A stretch of 64,000 nucleotides of DNA, taken from positions 87,091 to 151,090 of the forward strand of contig JBGFRO010000023.1 of NCBI GenBank assembly GCA_041695085.1. The letters run 5' to 3'. Made by a program: the position numbers and the translations under genes. This document shows, piece by piece, positions 55,101 through 63,883 of this stretch. A model generated the notes under the pieces. It was given only the letters and a program-made list of their open reading frames with translations. It was not told the origin of the DNA and did not search any database. The stretch comes from DYFT01 sp041695085. Its GTDB lineage: Bacteria; Bacteroidota; Ignavibacteria; UBA10030. Within the stretch, counting starts at the first letter, position 1. The number at the start of each line of letters is the position of its first letter.

Positions 55101-55325
55101 ATGGTCGGCATGGGAAAATTACTGGTCTTACTCGGCGCTGTGTTGGCCGTTGTTGGTCTTCTCCTGATGCTCGCGCCGAAGATTCCCTTCTTAGGAAAGC
55201 TGCCGGGCGATATTCACATCAAAAAGGAGAATTTTGAGGTCATCATCCCACTGGGCACGAGTATCCTCTTGAGCTTGGTCGGAAGCGCGATTCTCTGGCT
55301 GATCTCCTTCCTTAGCAAAAAGTAA
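55101..55325 (+). CDS. DUF2905 small membrane protein
   Basis: A 74-residue protein with two predicted membrane helices (LLVLLGAVLAVVGLLLML and SILLSLVGSAILWLISFL). They flank a conserved loop, IPFLGKLPGDIHIKKENFEV, that defines the DUF2905 family. ATG 55110 is an alternative start. It lies 32 bp upstream of ileS. The family is conserved and of unknown function. Confidence 0.9.
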   Translation: MVGMGKLLVLLGAVLAVVGLLLMLAPKIPFLGKLPGDIHIKKENFEVIIPLGTSILLSLVGSAILWLISFLSKK

Positions 55326-55357
55326 TTCAGAAGCTTGACGATCCAGATCAACAACCG

Positions 55358-58300
55358 ATGCCATTCAAACAACTCACCGACAAAATCAACTATCACGCTC
55401 TCGAAACCGAAATTCTGAAGTTTTGGGAGGAACAAAAAATTTTCGCGCAGAGCATCAGCGCGCGCGAAAAAGCTCCCTCCTTTACGTTTTATGAAGGTCC
55501 CCCAACGGCGAACGGCCGGCCCGGTATCCATCACGTAATGGCCCGTACACTCAAAGACCTCGTTTGCCGCTACAAGACGATGCGCGGGTATCAAGTGCGG
55601 CGCAAGGCCGGTTGGGACACGCATGGATTGCCGGTGGAAATTGAAGTCGAGAAAGCGCTGGGCCTCAAGCACAAAGATGAAATCGTGCAGTACGGTGTGG
55701 CGAAGTTCAATGAGGAGTGCAAAAAGTCGGTCTGGCGCTACAAATCGGAATGGGAAGAGATGACTCGCATCATGGGCTATTGGGTCGATCTCGATCATCC
55801 GTACGTCACGTTCGAAAACGATTATATCGAATCGATCTGGTGGGCACTGAAGCAGTACTTTGAAAAGGGGATGATCTATAATGGATACAAGATTCAACCA
55901 TACTGTCCCCGCTGCGAAACACCGCTTTCATCCCACGAGGTCTCGCTTGGTTACAAAGATGTGAAGGACCCAAGCGTCTATGTGAAGATGAAAGTAAAAG
56001 GGGAAGAGAAGACGTACTTCCTCGTGTGGACGACCACGCCATGGACGCTGATTTCGAATGTGGCCCTTGCTGTTCATCCCGACGTCGACTACGTCAAGGT
56101 CGATTACAAAGGTGAACGCCTCATTCTTGCCGAGGCAAGGCTTTCTGTCCTCGGGGACGAGTCTGTCGTGCTGGAGAAGTTTAAAGGAAGCGCGCTCGCA
56201 GGCAAAGAATACGAACGGTTGTATTCCTATCACGCTGTTGAGCAACGAGGATGGTACGTGGTCGAGGCCGAATTTGTTACAACGGAAGAGGGCTCCGGCA
56301 TCGTGCATATGGCTCCGGCGTACGGCGAAGATGACTACCAGGCGGGAAGAAAGTACGGGCTACCCACCATCCACCCGGTCAACAAATCGGGCGAGTTTGG
56401 ACCTGAGGTCACCGACTTCGCGGGCAAATTTGTGAAGGATGCCGATCCGGAGATTGTTGCTGACCTGAAACGGCGCGGACTTCTTTTCAAGAAAGAACAA
56501 TACCTCCACAGCTATCCCCACTGCTGGCGTTGTTCTTCGCCGTTGCTCTATTATGCGCGTGAGTCGTGGTACATCCGCACGACAAGCTATGCAAAGCGGA
56601 TGATCGAGCTGAATAAGACGATCAATTGGATTCCGCCGGAAGTTGGCGAGGGCCGCTTCGGCAATTGGCTGGAGGAGAATAAAGACTGGGCCCTTTCACG
56701 CGACCGCTTCTGGGGAACGCCGCTTCCCATCTGGATCTGCGATTCGTGCGGTAAACAAAAGTGTGTCGGCAGCGTCGCAGAGTTACGCGAGGGCAAGAAC
56801 GTAAAGGAGCCGTTGGATCTGCACAAGCCGTTCGTGGACGAGATCACATTCGACTGTCCAGACTGCAAGGGGGAAATGCGTCGGACGCCGGAGCTGATCG
56901 ATGTGTGGTTCGATTCAGGAGCTATGCCGTTTGCACAGTGGCATTACCCGTTCGAAAACAAGGATGTATTTGAGTCATCTTATCCAGCCGATTTTATTTC
57001 GGAAGGCATCGATCAAACGCGCGGATGGTTTTACACACTTCATTCCATCGGCACGTATCTCTTCGATAAGCCGGCCTACAAGAATGTGCTGGTGAATGAG
57101 TTGATTCTTGACAAGCGGGGTCAGAAAATGTCGAAGTCGAAGGGGAACACCGTCGACCCCTTCAGGTTGATCGAGAAATACGGTGCAGATGCGACCCGGT
57201 GGTATCTCGTTTCCAACAGTCCTGTCTGGCGGCCGACGTTGTTCGATGAGGAGGGGGTGGGAGAAGTACAACGGAAGTTCTTCAGTACGCTCCTCAATAC
57301 GTACGCCTTCTTTGCTCTCTATGCAAATGTGGATGGATTCGAACATACCGAGCCTCCGATTCCGATAAATGAGCGTCCAGAGATCGACCGCTGGATTTTG
57401 TCGGAACTCGCAACCCTCGTGAAGAACTACTTCGAATGGATGGACGCGTACGACGTCACACGTTCGACACGCGCCGTGGGCGACTTCACGATTGACAAGC
57501 TTTCGAATTGGTATGTGCGACGCAACCGGCGCCGGTTCTGGAAGAGCGAACGCGGCAAGGATAAAACAGCGGCGTATCAAACGCTGTATGAGTCTCTCCT
57601 CACCGTCTCCAAGCTCATGGCGCCATTTGCTCCGTTCCTGGCGGACGAACTGTACCGGAACCTGAACTCGGTCGGCAAACAGGAGTCATCAAACTCCGTC
57701 CATCTCTCGCTCCTTCCGCAGGTCGATGAGCGAGTGATCGATAAGGAGCTGGAAGATCGTATGGAACGCGCAATGGCCATTGTGAGTCTGGTGCGCGCGA
57801 TGCGGATGAAGTCGAACCTCAAGGTTCGACAGCCGCTGCGGAAAATCATGATCCCGGTATCGAATGAGAAGGACAGAGCGGCGATCCAGCGAATGGAAGA
57901 GGTCATTCTCGAAGAAATCAACGTCAAGCAGATCGAGTATGTCGGAAGCGATTCCGGCATCGTCAAGAAAAAAGCAAAGCCGAACTTCCGCACGTTGGGT
58001 CAAAAGTACGGGAAGGCGGTGCAACCCATTGCGGCGCGCGTGCGCGAGTTCACGGCAAGTGAGATTGATGAGCTTGAACGTACAGGGAGCCTTACGCTCC
58101 CCGTGAATGGCTCCGAGTATCTCGTTTCGCGCGAGGATGTTGAAATCCTGCACGAGGATATCGAGGGGTGGCTGGTGGAATCCGATGGCAGCATCACCGT
58201 TGCACTCGACACCGAATTGACGGAGGAGTTGATTGACGAAGGCTTGGCGCGGGAATTCGTCAGTCGCGTCCAAAATCACCGGAAGGAGTCGGGATTCGAG

Positions 58301-58498
58301 GTCACCGATCGTATTCGTGTTTTTTACGAATCGTCTCCCCGCGTTCATCGGGCTTTGCAGCGCCTGGAGGATTACATCAAGCAGGAAACGCTGGCGGTCG
58401 AATTGTCGAACGCGGTTCCCTCGACCGCTTCGTTCGTCGAAGACGAGGTGAACGACGAACGGGTGCGGATTGCACTTGAGAAAGTGAAGAATTCATAA
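55358..58498 (+). CDS. ileS: Isoleucyl-tRNA synthetase
   Basis: A 1046-residue class I synthetase. The HIGH-equivalent is PGIHHV (55-60) after EGPPTANGR, the class signature GWDTHGLPVE is near residue 90, and the editing domain carries VWTTTPWTLISN and the GTG-like GSGIVHMAPAYGEDD. The KMSKS loop is QKMSKSKGNTVDP near 590. The anticodon-binding domain and the C-terminal DUF5915-like extension (SGFEVTDRIRVFYESSP) follow. This long form is the eukaryote-like type of IleS, which includes bacterial enzymes often less sensitive to mupirocin; that phenotype is not tested here. CxxC pairs (CPRC, CDSC, CPDC) suggest zinc sites. Confidence 0.98.
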   Translation: MPFKQLTDKINYHALETEILKFWEEQKIFAQSISAREKAPSFTFYEGPPTANGRPGIHHVMARTLKDLVCRYKTMRGYQVRRKAGWDTHGLPVEIEVEKALGLKHKDEIVQYGVAKFNEECKKSVWRYKSEWEEMTRIMGYWVDLDHPYVTFENDYIESIWWALKQYFEKGMIYNGYKIQPYCPRCETPLSSHEVSLGYKDVKDPSVYVKMKVKGEEKTYFLVWTTTPWTLISNVALAVHPDVDYVKVDYKGERLILAEARLSVLGDESVVLEKFKGSALAGKEYERLYSYHAVEQRGWYVVEAEFVTTEEGSGIVHMAPAYGEDDYQAGRKYGLPTIHPVNKSGEFGPEVTDFAGKFVKDADPEIVADLKRRGLLFKKEQYLHSYPHCWRCSSPLLYYARESWYIRTTSYAKRMIELNKTINWIPPEVGEGRFGNWLEENKDWALSRDRFWGTPLPIWICDSCGKQKCVGSVAELREGKNVKEPLDLHKPFVDEITFDCPDCKGEMRRTPELIDVWFDSGAMPFAQWHYPFENKDVFESSYPADFISEGIDQTRGWFYTLHSIGTYLFDKPAYKNVLVNELILDKRGQKMSKSKGNTVDPFRLIEKYGADATRWYLVSNSPVWRPTLFDEEGVGEVQRKFFSTLLNTYAFFALYANVDGFEHTEPPIPINERPEIDRWILSELATLVKNYFEWMDAYDVTRSTRAVGDFTIDKLSNWYVRRNRRRFWKSERGKDKTAAYQTLYESLLTVSKLMAPFAPFLADELYRNLNSVGKQESSNSVHLSLLPQVDERVIDKELEDRMERAMAIVSLVRAMRMKSNLKVRQPLRKIMIPVSNEKDRAAIQRMEEVILEEINVKQIEYVGSDSGIVKKKAKPNFRTLGQKYGKAVQPIAARVREFTASEIDELERTGSLTLPVNGSEYLVSREDVEILHEDIEGWLVESDGSITVALDTELTEELIDEGLAREFVSRVQNHRKESGFEVTDRIRVFYESSPRVHRALQRLEDYIKQETLAVELSNAVPSTASFVEDEVNDERVRIALEKVKNS

Positions 58499-58544
58499 CA
58501 AGTTTGGCCGTTCAACGCCTAGCACCAAAGAAGGAGATGAGTCC

Positions 58545-59045
58545 ATGGCGAAAAAAATCACAAAGAAGTCAACCGCCAAATCGACGAAGGCGGTACGGGC
58601 GAAGGTGTCGGCCAAGGTGAAGCCGGCCTCCGTCAAGGCAAAGCCCGCGCCGGTCAAAGCGCCGGTGGCGCGCAAAGGATACAGCAAAGCGGATCTCGCT
58701 CACTTCAAAGCGATCATCATAGAAAAACGGAAGGAGATCCTCGAAGAGCTCGAAACCCTGAAGGCGAGTATGATGGATGTGACGACGGGGGAATATGTGA
58801 CGGAGAACTCGACGTATTCGCTCCACATGGAACAGGGAACCGACACGATGGAACGGGAAAAAACCTTCCTCTTTGCCTCCCGGGAAGGTAAATTCCTGAA
58901 CTACCTCGATGACGCGCTGAAGCGGATCGAAAAGGGAGAGTACGGCTTCTGCCTCGACTGCGGAACGCTCATCGACCGGGAGCGACTGGAGGCGGTCCCT
59001 CACGCCCAGCTCTGCATCAAGTGTAAACTGAAGAGGGGGAAGTAA
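58545..59045 (+). CDS. TraR/DksA-type zinc-finger protein
   Basis: A 166-residue protein with AAGGAG before its ATG. The first 45 residues are Lys/Ala/Pro-rich (KKSTAKSTKAVRAKVSAKVK), like a histone-type or nucleic-acid-binding tail. A helical hairpin (about 50-130) and a four-cysteine zinc finger follow: C136-x2-C139 in FCLDCG and C157-x2-C160 in LCIKCK. DksA proteins insert into the secondary channel of RNA polymerase. The acidic hairpin tip of true DksA (DxxDxA) is not obvious here, so the effect on transcription may differ. It lies between ileS and lspA, a common order in this group. Confidence 0.93.
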   Translation: MAKKITKKSTAKSTKAVRAKVSAKVKPASVKAKPAPVKAPVARKGYSKADLAHFKAIIIEKRKEILEELETLKASMMDVTTGEYVTENSTYSLHMEQGTDTMEREKTFLFASREGKFLNYLDDALKRIEKGEYGFCLDCGTLIDRERLEAVPHAQLCIKCKLKRGK

Positions 59046-59165
59046 CGACGCGATCGGAGAAGCTCATCACACTCTGGGTCGCCTCGTGCAGATGAGAGAG
59101 CGGTGAGGATGAAATGCGCCATTCGCGGTGAAGGAACTTCATTCGACTCAAAGGCAGAAAACGTT

Positions 59166-59819
59166 ATGAAAGTGCTGTATGTGACAGGCTGTATCGTTGT
59201 CATCGACCAGGTGTCAAAGCTCTTGGTGAAGGGATTTGAGATTCCGTTTCTCAATCTTTACCACTCCGGCATGCCGCTCGGTGCCAGCTATCCGTTAATT
59301 GGAGATTTTCTCCGCCTCACCTTCATTGAGAACCCGGGGATGGCATTCGGGATCGACGTCGGGGGAAAACTCTTCCTCACCCTCTTTTCTATCGCCGCCA
59401 CCATTGGCATCTTCATCTACCTCTATAAGATTCGCAACGAGGCCTTTGTCATCCGCCTTTCCCTTGCGATGATCCTCGGAGGGGCGATCGGAAACTTGAT
59501 CGATCGAGTCTTCTACGGCGTGATCTTCGGGGAGGGAAGTCTCTTCTACGGAAAGGTGGTCGATTTTATTGACGTTGACTTCTTCAATTTCGAACTGCTC
59601 GGTTACCATATGACCCGATGGCCGGTGTTCAATTTTGCGGATGCATCGGTTTCGATCGGCGTCATTTTGTTGCTCATCTTCCATCGTCAATTCACACAAG
59701 CGGGTGAGCCGGAGCTTTCACTCGCCACCTCCAGCGCATCCTCGTCTCCTTCCGATGGAATGAAGGACGGCTCAACACCGACACGGCCGGTTTCGTCGTT
59801 TCCCCCCGACCATTCCTGA
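59166..59819 (+). CDS. lspA: Lipoprotein signal peptidase (signal peptidase II)
   Basis: 217 residues from ATG 59166 (MKVLYVTGCIVVIDQVSKLL), the usual family start; an upstream GTG (59103) and ATG (59109) would add about 20 non-conserved residues. Four membrane helices are evident. Family motifs are DQVSK, FIENPGMAFGI, GGAIGNLIDRVFYG with catalytic Asp, and VFNFADASVSIG with the second catalytic Asp. It removes signal peptides from lipoproteins such as those encoded at 43659 and 61546. A hydrophilic Ser/Pro-rich tail of about 40 residues extends beyond the last helix. It ends 3 bp before rluD. Confidence 0.95.
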   Translation: MKVLYVTGCIVVIDQVSKLLVKGFEIPFLNLYHSGMPLGASYPLIGDFLRLTFIENPGMAFGIDVGGKLFLTLFSIAATIGIFIYLYKIRNEAFVIRLSLAMILGGAIGNLIDRVFYGVIFGEGSLFYGKVVDFIDVDFFNFELLGYHMTRWPVFNFADASVSIGVILLLIFHRQFTQAGEPELSLATSSASSSPSDGMKDGSTPTRPVSSFPPDHS

Positions 59820-59822
59820 GCT

Positions 59823-60800
59823 ATGTCCCCGGCCGGTGAAATCGATGCACGGAAGCGCCTACGCATCGTTGTCCCGCCGAAACAATCCAAAGAACGAATC
59901 GATGTTTACCTCACCCACCAGGTCGAGAACGCCACGCGCAGCAAAGTGCAGAAGGCAATCGAGGCGGGCGCGGTGTTGGTGGACGGCAGGAAAGTCAAAC
60001 CGAGTCATCCTGTGAGTCCGGGTGAGGTCATCGAGATCACACTTCCGAGGCCTCCGCGTCCTGAGGCGCAGCCTGAAGACATCCCGCTCGATATTCTGTA
60101 TGAAGATGACGACCTGCTTATCGTCAACAAGCCTGGGGGAATGGTGACGCATCCGGCGTACGGAAATTACACGGGCACGCTCGTCAATGCGCTGCTGCAT
60201 CATTGTCGTTCCCTCTCCACTGTCAACACCCACCTTCGTCCCGGTATCGTACATCGTCTGGATAAAGATACTACAGGTCTTATGGTGGTTGCGAAGCACG
60301 ACACGGCGCATCATCTTTTGGCACGGCAATTCTCGAAACGGACGCTGCAACGTGAGTATTGGGCGATTGTGTGGGGGAAGTTCAAAGAGCGAACCGGAAC
60401 GATTGAAGCAAGTCTGGGTCGGAGCAAGCGGGATCGGAAGAGGGTCACCGTCACTGCCGACGGCAAACACGCCGTGACGGAGTATGAGGTGTTGCGGGAG
60501 TTTGAATTTCTTTCATTGGTTCGACTGAGACTGAAAACCGGTCGTACCCATCAAATCCGCGTTCATCTCGCTCACATCGGTCACCCGGTGTTTGGCGATC
60601 CGACGTACGGAGGGAGAAGCAACACGTGGGGAGGTTTGGAGGGGAAGAAGGCGCAACGGGCCGCCAATCTTCTGAAGCTCATCTCGCGTCAAGCTCTCCA
60701 CGCGAAGACGATCGGGTTTGTCCATCCTACCACCAAACGCGAGATGATGTTTGATTCCGAACTCCCTCCTGATATGAAAGCTGTGCTGGAAGACATGTAG
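59823..60800 (+). CDS. 23S rRNA pseudouridine synthase, RluD subfamily
   Basis: A 325-residue enzyme: an S4 RNA-binding domain (RIDVYLTHQVENATRSKVQK ... ALVDGRKVK-like segment, about 22-85) followed by the catalytic domain. D147 in HRLDKDTTGLMVVAKHD is the nucleophile. LYEDDDLLIVNKPGGMVTHP, YWAIVWGK and LKTGRTHQIRVHLAHIGHPV are family motifs. RluD makes pseudouridines 1911, 1915 and 1917 in helix 69 of 23S rRNA in E. coli; RluA/RluC-type specificity cannot be excluded. Translation is probably coupled to lspA (3-bp gap). Confidence 0.94.
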   Translation: MSPAGEIDARKRLRIVVPPKQSKERIDVYLTHQVENATRSKVQKAIEAGAVLVDGRKVKPSHPVSPGEVIEITLPRPPRPEAQPEDIPLDILYEDDDLLIVNKPGGMVTHPAYGNYTGTLVNALLHHCRSLSTVNTHLRPGIVHRLDKDTTGLMVVAKHDTAHHLLARQFSKRTLQREYWAIVWGKFKERTGTIEASLGRSKRDRKRVTVTADGKHAVTEYEVLREFEFLSLVRLRLKTGRTHQIRVHLAHIGHPVFGDPTYGGRSNTWGGLEGKKAQRAANLLKLISRQALHAKTIGFVHPTTKREMMFDSELPPDMKAVLEDM

Positions 60801-60820
60801 GGCGGGACGCTGTCCCGCCC
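60800..60820. terminator. GC-rich hairpin at the end of rluD
   Basis: GGGCGGGAC-GCT-GTCCCGCCC, a perfect 9-bp stem starting at the last base of the stop codon. The same hairpin core occurs inside the family A elements (GGCGGGACGGCGTCCCGCC at 25.3 kb), so it may be a decayed element half used as a transcript end. No T-run. Confidence 0.5.
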
Positions 60821-60983
60821 GCCGAGCTACCGCGAAAAAACTGAACAGAACAGGCGTGCATCAACTCCCAACAAGCTGCAACCTATCCAGCACGAATGCG
60901 CGTGTGAGGGTGCGCCTCGTTTCGCGTTCGCCTCGAGACGTGGACGAGAACCCCTGTTACGACGAATCGATGTGCGGAAATTG

Positions 60984-61017
60984 AACCCGTGAGATATTGA
61001 AACGTATCTCACGGGTT
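60984..61017. terminator. Long hairpin between convergent genes (probable bidirectional terminator)
   Basis: AACCCGTGAGATA (60984-60996) and TATCTCACGGGTT (61005-61017) form a perfect 13-bp stem with loop TTGAAACG. It sits between rluD (plus) and the lipoprotein gene (minus, stop at 61049). The remaining bases of this 248-bp gap show no gene. Confidence 0.65.
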
Positions 61018-61048
61018 GAATCAAATTTAGGGAGAAAGAAGGTGAGCG

Positions 61049-61546
61049 CTAATATGTATACACCACCAGCGGTGTGTACGGCTCATTCTTGCCGGGTGGA
61101 TATATTCGGAGGAGGAGTGTCCCGGCTGCGCCGAACGCTCGCAGTGCAGCTTGACGAAGCGGCAAGAGATCGAACCTCAAAACGGTCTGAATCAAAGCTT
61201 TGCACTGGTCGTTGTTCGCGTTGTGTGACAAGCGCAGAACGGCTTGCGGCGGCTGCGATTCCAAAAAGTATCTGGCTGCATACAGACTGAATGTATGCTC
61301 GGCACAACCGCCGCCGTATCTGACGGTCAAATACAGCACGCCGTTCGCAACTTGCGCGTTGTGAATGACTGCTTCGTCGTTCCAGAGCGTAATGGTTTGC
61401 CAATCGTCGACCATAATAACGCGTTCGGCAGGATCGTTTGAGCTGGTGGGAGAGAAGAGGTCACAACAAGGAAAAAGGAGGGTCGAAAGCACCAGCGGAA
61501 GTGCAATGCGTGTGGATGAGATAAAATGTCCAGTTGCGATTGACAT
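61049..61546 (-). CDS. Putative secreted lipoprotein of unknown function
   Basis: 165 residues from ATG 61546 (a TTG four codons upstream is possible). The leader TRIALPLVLSTLLFPCC ends in a lipobox-like LLFPC. The mature domain contains VIMVDDWQTITLWNDEAV, VLYLTVRYGGGCAEHTF, VLRLSHNANNDQCKALIQ, VLRFDLLPLR and LLRIYPPGKNEPYTPLVVY. The GGCxxHxF and HNxNxDxC motifs recur in conserved lipoproteins of several phyla, and the two Cys may pair, but I cannot name the family. It is followed by a strong hairpin and preceded, across 148 bp, by the outer-membrane barrel gene on the same strand. Confidence 0.8.
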   Translation of the reverse strand: MSIATGHFISSTRIALPLVLSTLLFPCCDLFSPTSSNDPAERVIMVDDWQTITLWNDEAVIHNAQVANGVLYLTVRYGGGCAEHTFSLYAARYFLESQPPQAVLRLSHNANNDQCKALIQTVLRFDLLPLRQAALRAFGAAGTLLLRIYPPGKNEPYTPLVVYTY

Positions 61547-61694
61547 CGGGCGATTCAAAGAAAGTCAAGCTCCGTGGCGTCGCAGGCGCTTACCAGAGAA
61601 GCGCACGCAATCAATCCCACAAATGGAAAAGCTGTTCGCATCCACTGATCAAAAGAAAAACACGACACACTTGAATTTAGGTTACGAATCGGTT

Positions 61695-63176
61695 TCAGTC
61701 AATTCTGTAAGATACCGACACGAGATGTGTCCAGACAAGAGCTTCGCGGAGGTTCAGTGCGCCGCTGGGTGCGGGAAGAAAATCACCCGATAAGAACTCC
61801 ACCCCAACGCCTGCTCTCGCTGTGCCCGTCCATCCGGCTGAGACGACACCCGGCTGTCCCGTACCCGAGGTCAGCATACCGGTATAGTGAATGCGTGCAG
61901 GTCCAATGGTGAAGCCGTATCCGGCGCTGAGGGTCCACTCCACCCAACTTTCATGCTGATTCCGCTTTGAGCGTTGCAGATGATTGATCTGCTCAAGGTC
62001 ATAGGAGATTGAATGGAGATGAAGTCCCGCCTGAAAGCCGGATCGCTCCCCTCCGATCTTAAAGCCGGTCTTCACGATCCAGTTGGAGAAGTCGAAGAAG
62101 TTTTCTACCGTTTTCATCCCTGCTGGGAAGATTTGATTTCCGGGGAGCGGGATCGGGCGGTCCGCCTCGGCCCACGTAGCGGTCGTGATCGGTTCGTAGA
62201 TAAGATCGACGCCGAAGAACGAGTTGCTCTTCTCGCTGAAGAGTCCAATCCCGAGATTGTAGGCCGTTGAATTCCCCGGATCGCGCGGAATGCTCATCAG
62301 CTCGTAGTTAGGGATCTTTGGATGATCTTTCCAATTGGTCGTGAAGAGTGCACCGATGCGCCAAGTCAGAGCAAGCGGCCGCGTGTAGCGGAGCCGCAAT
62401 CCCCACAGATTGGTTTGATCGTATTCCGGATTGAATTGAAGCTGTGGCACCCTTCCCGGCCACGTCGGAAATGAGCCTACGTCGTACCTCATTTTGAAAA
62501 CGGAACGAACCAGCACGGCGTCAAACCGTTCGTCACCCTTCATCTCGCGCGCAATACCAAGACGATACTGGGCAAGCGAGCCGTTTTGGAGAACGACCGG
62601 ACTTCTTGGAAACAACAGCTTCACCCCCTCCACAGAGCTTAGTTCGCCCCACAACACACTTGCTCCGACGGCAAGGTTAAAATCCGGAAGCGAGGTGCCG
62701 AGAAGGGCAAAGGTGTAGGTATTGTTTTCGGGATCTTCCTGGAAGAATCCTGAGCTGCCCTGTGGAATGCCGATAGTGGCATTCCGGTCCGTCGCAAGCT
62801 CCTGTCGCGCCCAGTAAAGTCCTCCGAAGTACTCACCGTTCCTCAGTACTAATCCAAGCGGCAAGGACTTGCCTGAGCCTTCACTTGTACCCCGCTGCAT
62901 TGAGATGGAGTACATTTGCGGCGCGCTCAGGATGTAGATGCTTTCTATCTTCACTGCTTTGGCAGGATTCTGGAATGGATCGAGCAACGCGTCATCTGCC
63001 GCGATAGAGATGCCGCCGCTGGCGAGATTCTCGGACGGAAAGATGGAAAACTGATTGCCTGTTGCCAGCGGAACGGTCTTGATGGGGATGATCTGACCGG
63101 TTGTGATGGGTGTAGAACCGACCAGACAAAACATGACACAGAGGGACAAGCGTAAGAGTTGTGACGCGAGGTTCAT
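61695..63176 (-). CDS. Predicted outer-membrane beta-barrel protein
   Basis: A 493-residue protein with AAAGGAG before ATG 63176 and a signal peptide (LSLCVMFCLVGSTPITTGQ). The N-terminal region (FSIFPSENLASGGISIAADD ... LLDPFQNPAKA) is the conserved plug-like start seen in outer-membrane proteins of this group (DPFxNPA). The rest alternates strands typical of a barrel: NLWGLRLRYTRPLALTWRIG, GFQAGLHLHSISYDL and GPARIHYTGMLTSG. It ends HLVSVSYRID. It could be a FadL/PorV-type transporter, but no diagnostic motif decides. It lies 18 bp downstream of another small outer-membrane protein gene, so the two are likely co-transcribed. Confidence 0.82.
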   Translation of the reverse strand: MNLASQLLRLSLCVMFCLVGSTPITTGQIIPIKTVPLATGNQFSIFPSENLASGGISIAADDALLDPFQNPAKAVKIESIYILSAPQMYSISMQRGTSEGSGKSLPLGLVLRNGEYFGGLYWARQELATDRNATIGIPQGSSGFFQEDPENNTYTFALLGTSLPDFNLAVGASVLWGELSSVEGVKLLFPRSPVVLQNGSLAQYRLGIAREMKGDERFDAVLVRSVFKMRYDVGSFPTWPGRVPQLQFNPEYDQTNLWGLRLRYTRPLALTWRIGALFTTNWKDHPKIPNYELMSIPRDPGNSTAYNLGIGLFSEKSNSFFGVDLIYEPITTATWAEADRPIPLPGNQIFPAGMKTVENFFDFSNWIVKTGFKIGGERSGFQAGLHLHSISYDLEQINHLQRSKRNQHESWVEWTLSAGYGFTIGPARIHYTGMLTSGTGQPGVVSAGWTGTARAGVGVEFLSGDFLPAPSGALNLREALVWTHLVSVSYRID

Positions 63177-63194
63177 GATGGTCTCCTTTCGATG

Positions 63195-63794
63195 TTATTC
63201 GTTGATTGAGAGCTCAAAACCGATGATGGCAAAAACCGAGAGTGAATGAGCATTCCGATAGTCTGCCAGTGCCACGTAACGAACATCGAGACCTGCAAAC
63301 CATAGGGAGCCGAGTTCAACTAATGCTGCTAAAGCTGGTGAGACGAAAGGTCTAGGGCCATTCACGGACGTTGCCGGCAAACCCGGGTCCGATCTTTCGC
63401 TTGAAAAGTTGCCTGCGGGTTCCCCCAAGCCAACAACGAAACGAGGATGGATGGCGTAGTGCGCGGCAAGAGGAATCAAGTAACCGAGTTCGAATCCACC
63501 ATAACGCATTCTTGTTGTCAGCGTAACAGGTACGCCATCGGCGGTGATGATATCGGCTGATTCTCCTCGATGTGCAACGAAAACAGCGCCAAGTGAGACA
63601 CCATGCTCTAAAATGTATTCTATTCGGATCCCTAGCCCCACACCGTATGGTTGAAGCGTTCTTCGATCTGAACTTCCGACTTCTGTTGACATTCCCAGGC
63701 CATATCCGGGACTGAGAGCAAAACGCACTGAGGAACTTGGTTGCGCGTGCGCAAGCGCAAGAGGTAGAAAATACAAACACAATCGTCTAAGCAT
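63195..63794 (-). CDS. Small predicted outer-membrane beta-barrel protein
   Basis: 199 residues from ATG 63794, chosen because it begins a signal peptide (LRRLCLYFLPLALAHAQ); the frame is open further upstream. Eight or so amphipathic strands follow: VRFALSPGYGLGMSTEVG, GVGLGIRIEYIL, GVSLGAVFVAHRGE, MRYGGFELGYLIPLA, HPRFVVGLGEPAG, LAALVELGSLWFAGLDVRYV and a final VFAIIGFELSINE. This matches the outer-membrane beta-barrel (OmpW/PorT-like) families in size and style. Probably in an operon with the 61695 gene. Function unknown. Confidence 0.78.
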   Translation of the reverse strand: MLRRLCLYFLPLALAHAQPSSSVRFALSPGYGLGMSTEVGSSDRRTLQPYGVGLGIRIEYILEHGVSLGAVFVAHRGESADIITADGVPVTLTTRMRYGGFELGYLIPLAAHYAIHPRFVVGLGEPAGNFSSERSDPGLPATSVNGPRPFVSPALAALVELGSLWFAGLDVRYVALADYRNAHSLSVFAIIGFELSINE

Positions 63795-63883
63795 TTCTCT
63801 TCCACTCCAGAATCGATGAAGTATGTTCATTGGAACCTGCGTGTGTGTGAATGAAGCGGGCAATTGCACATAAGCATGAACTG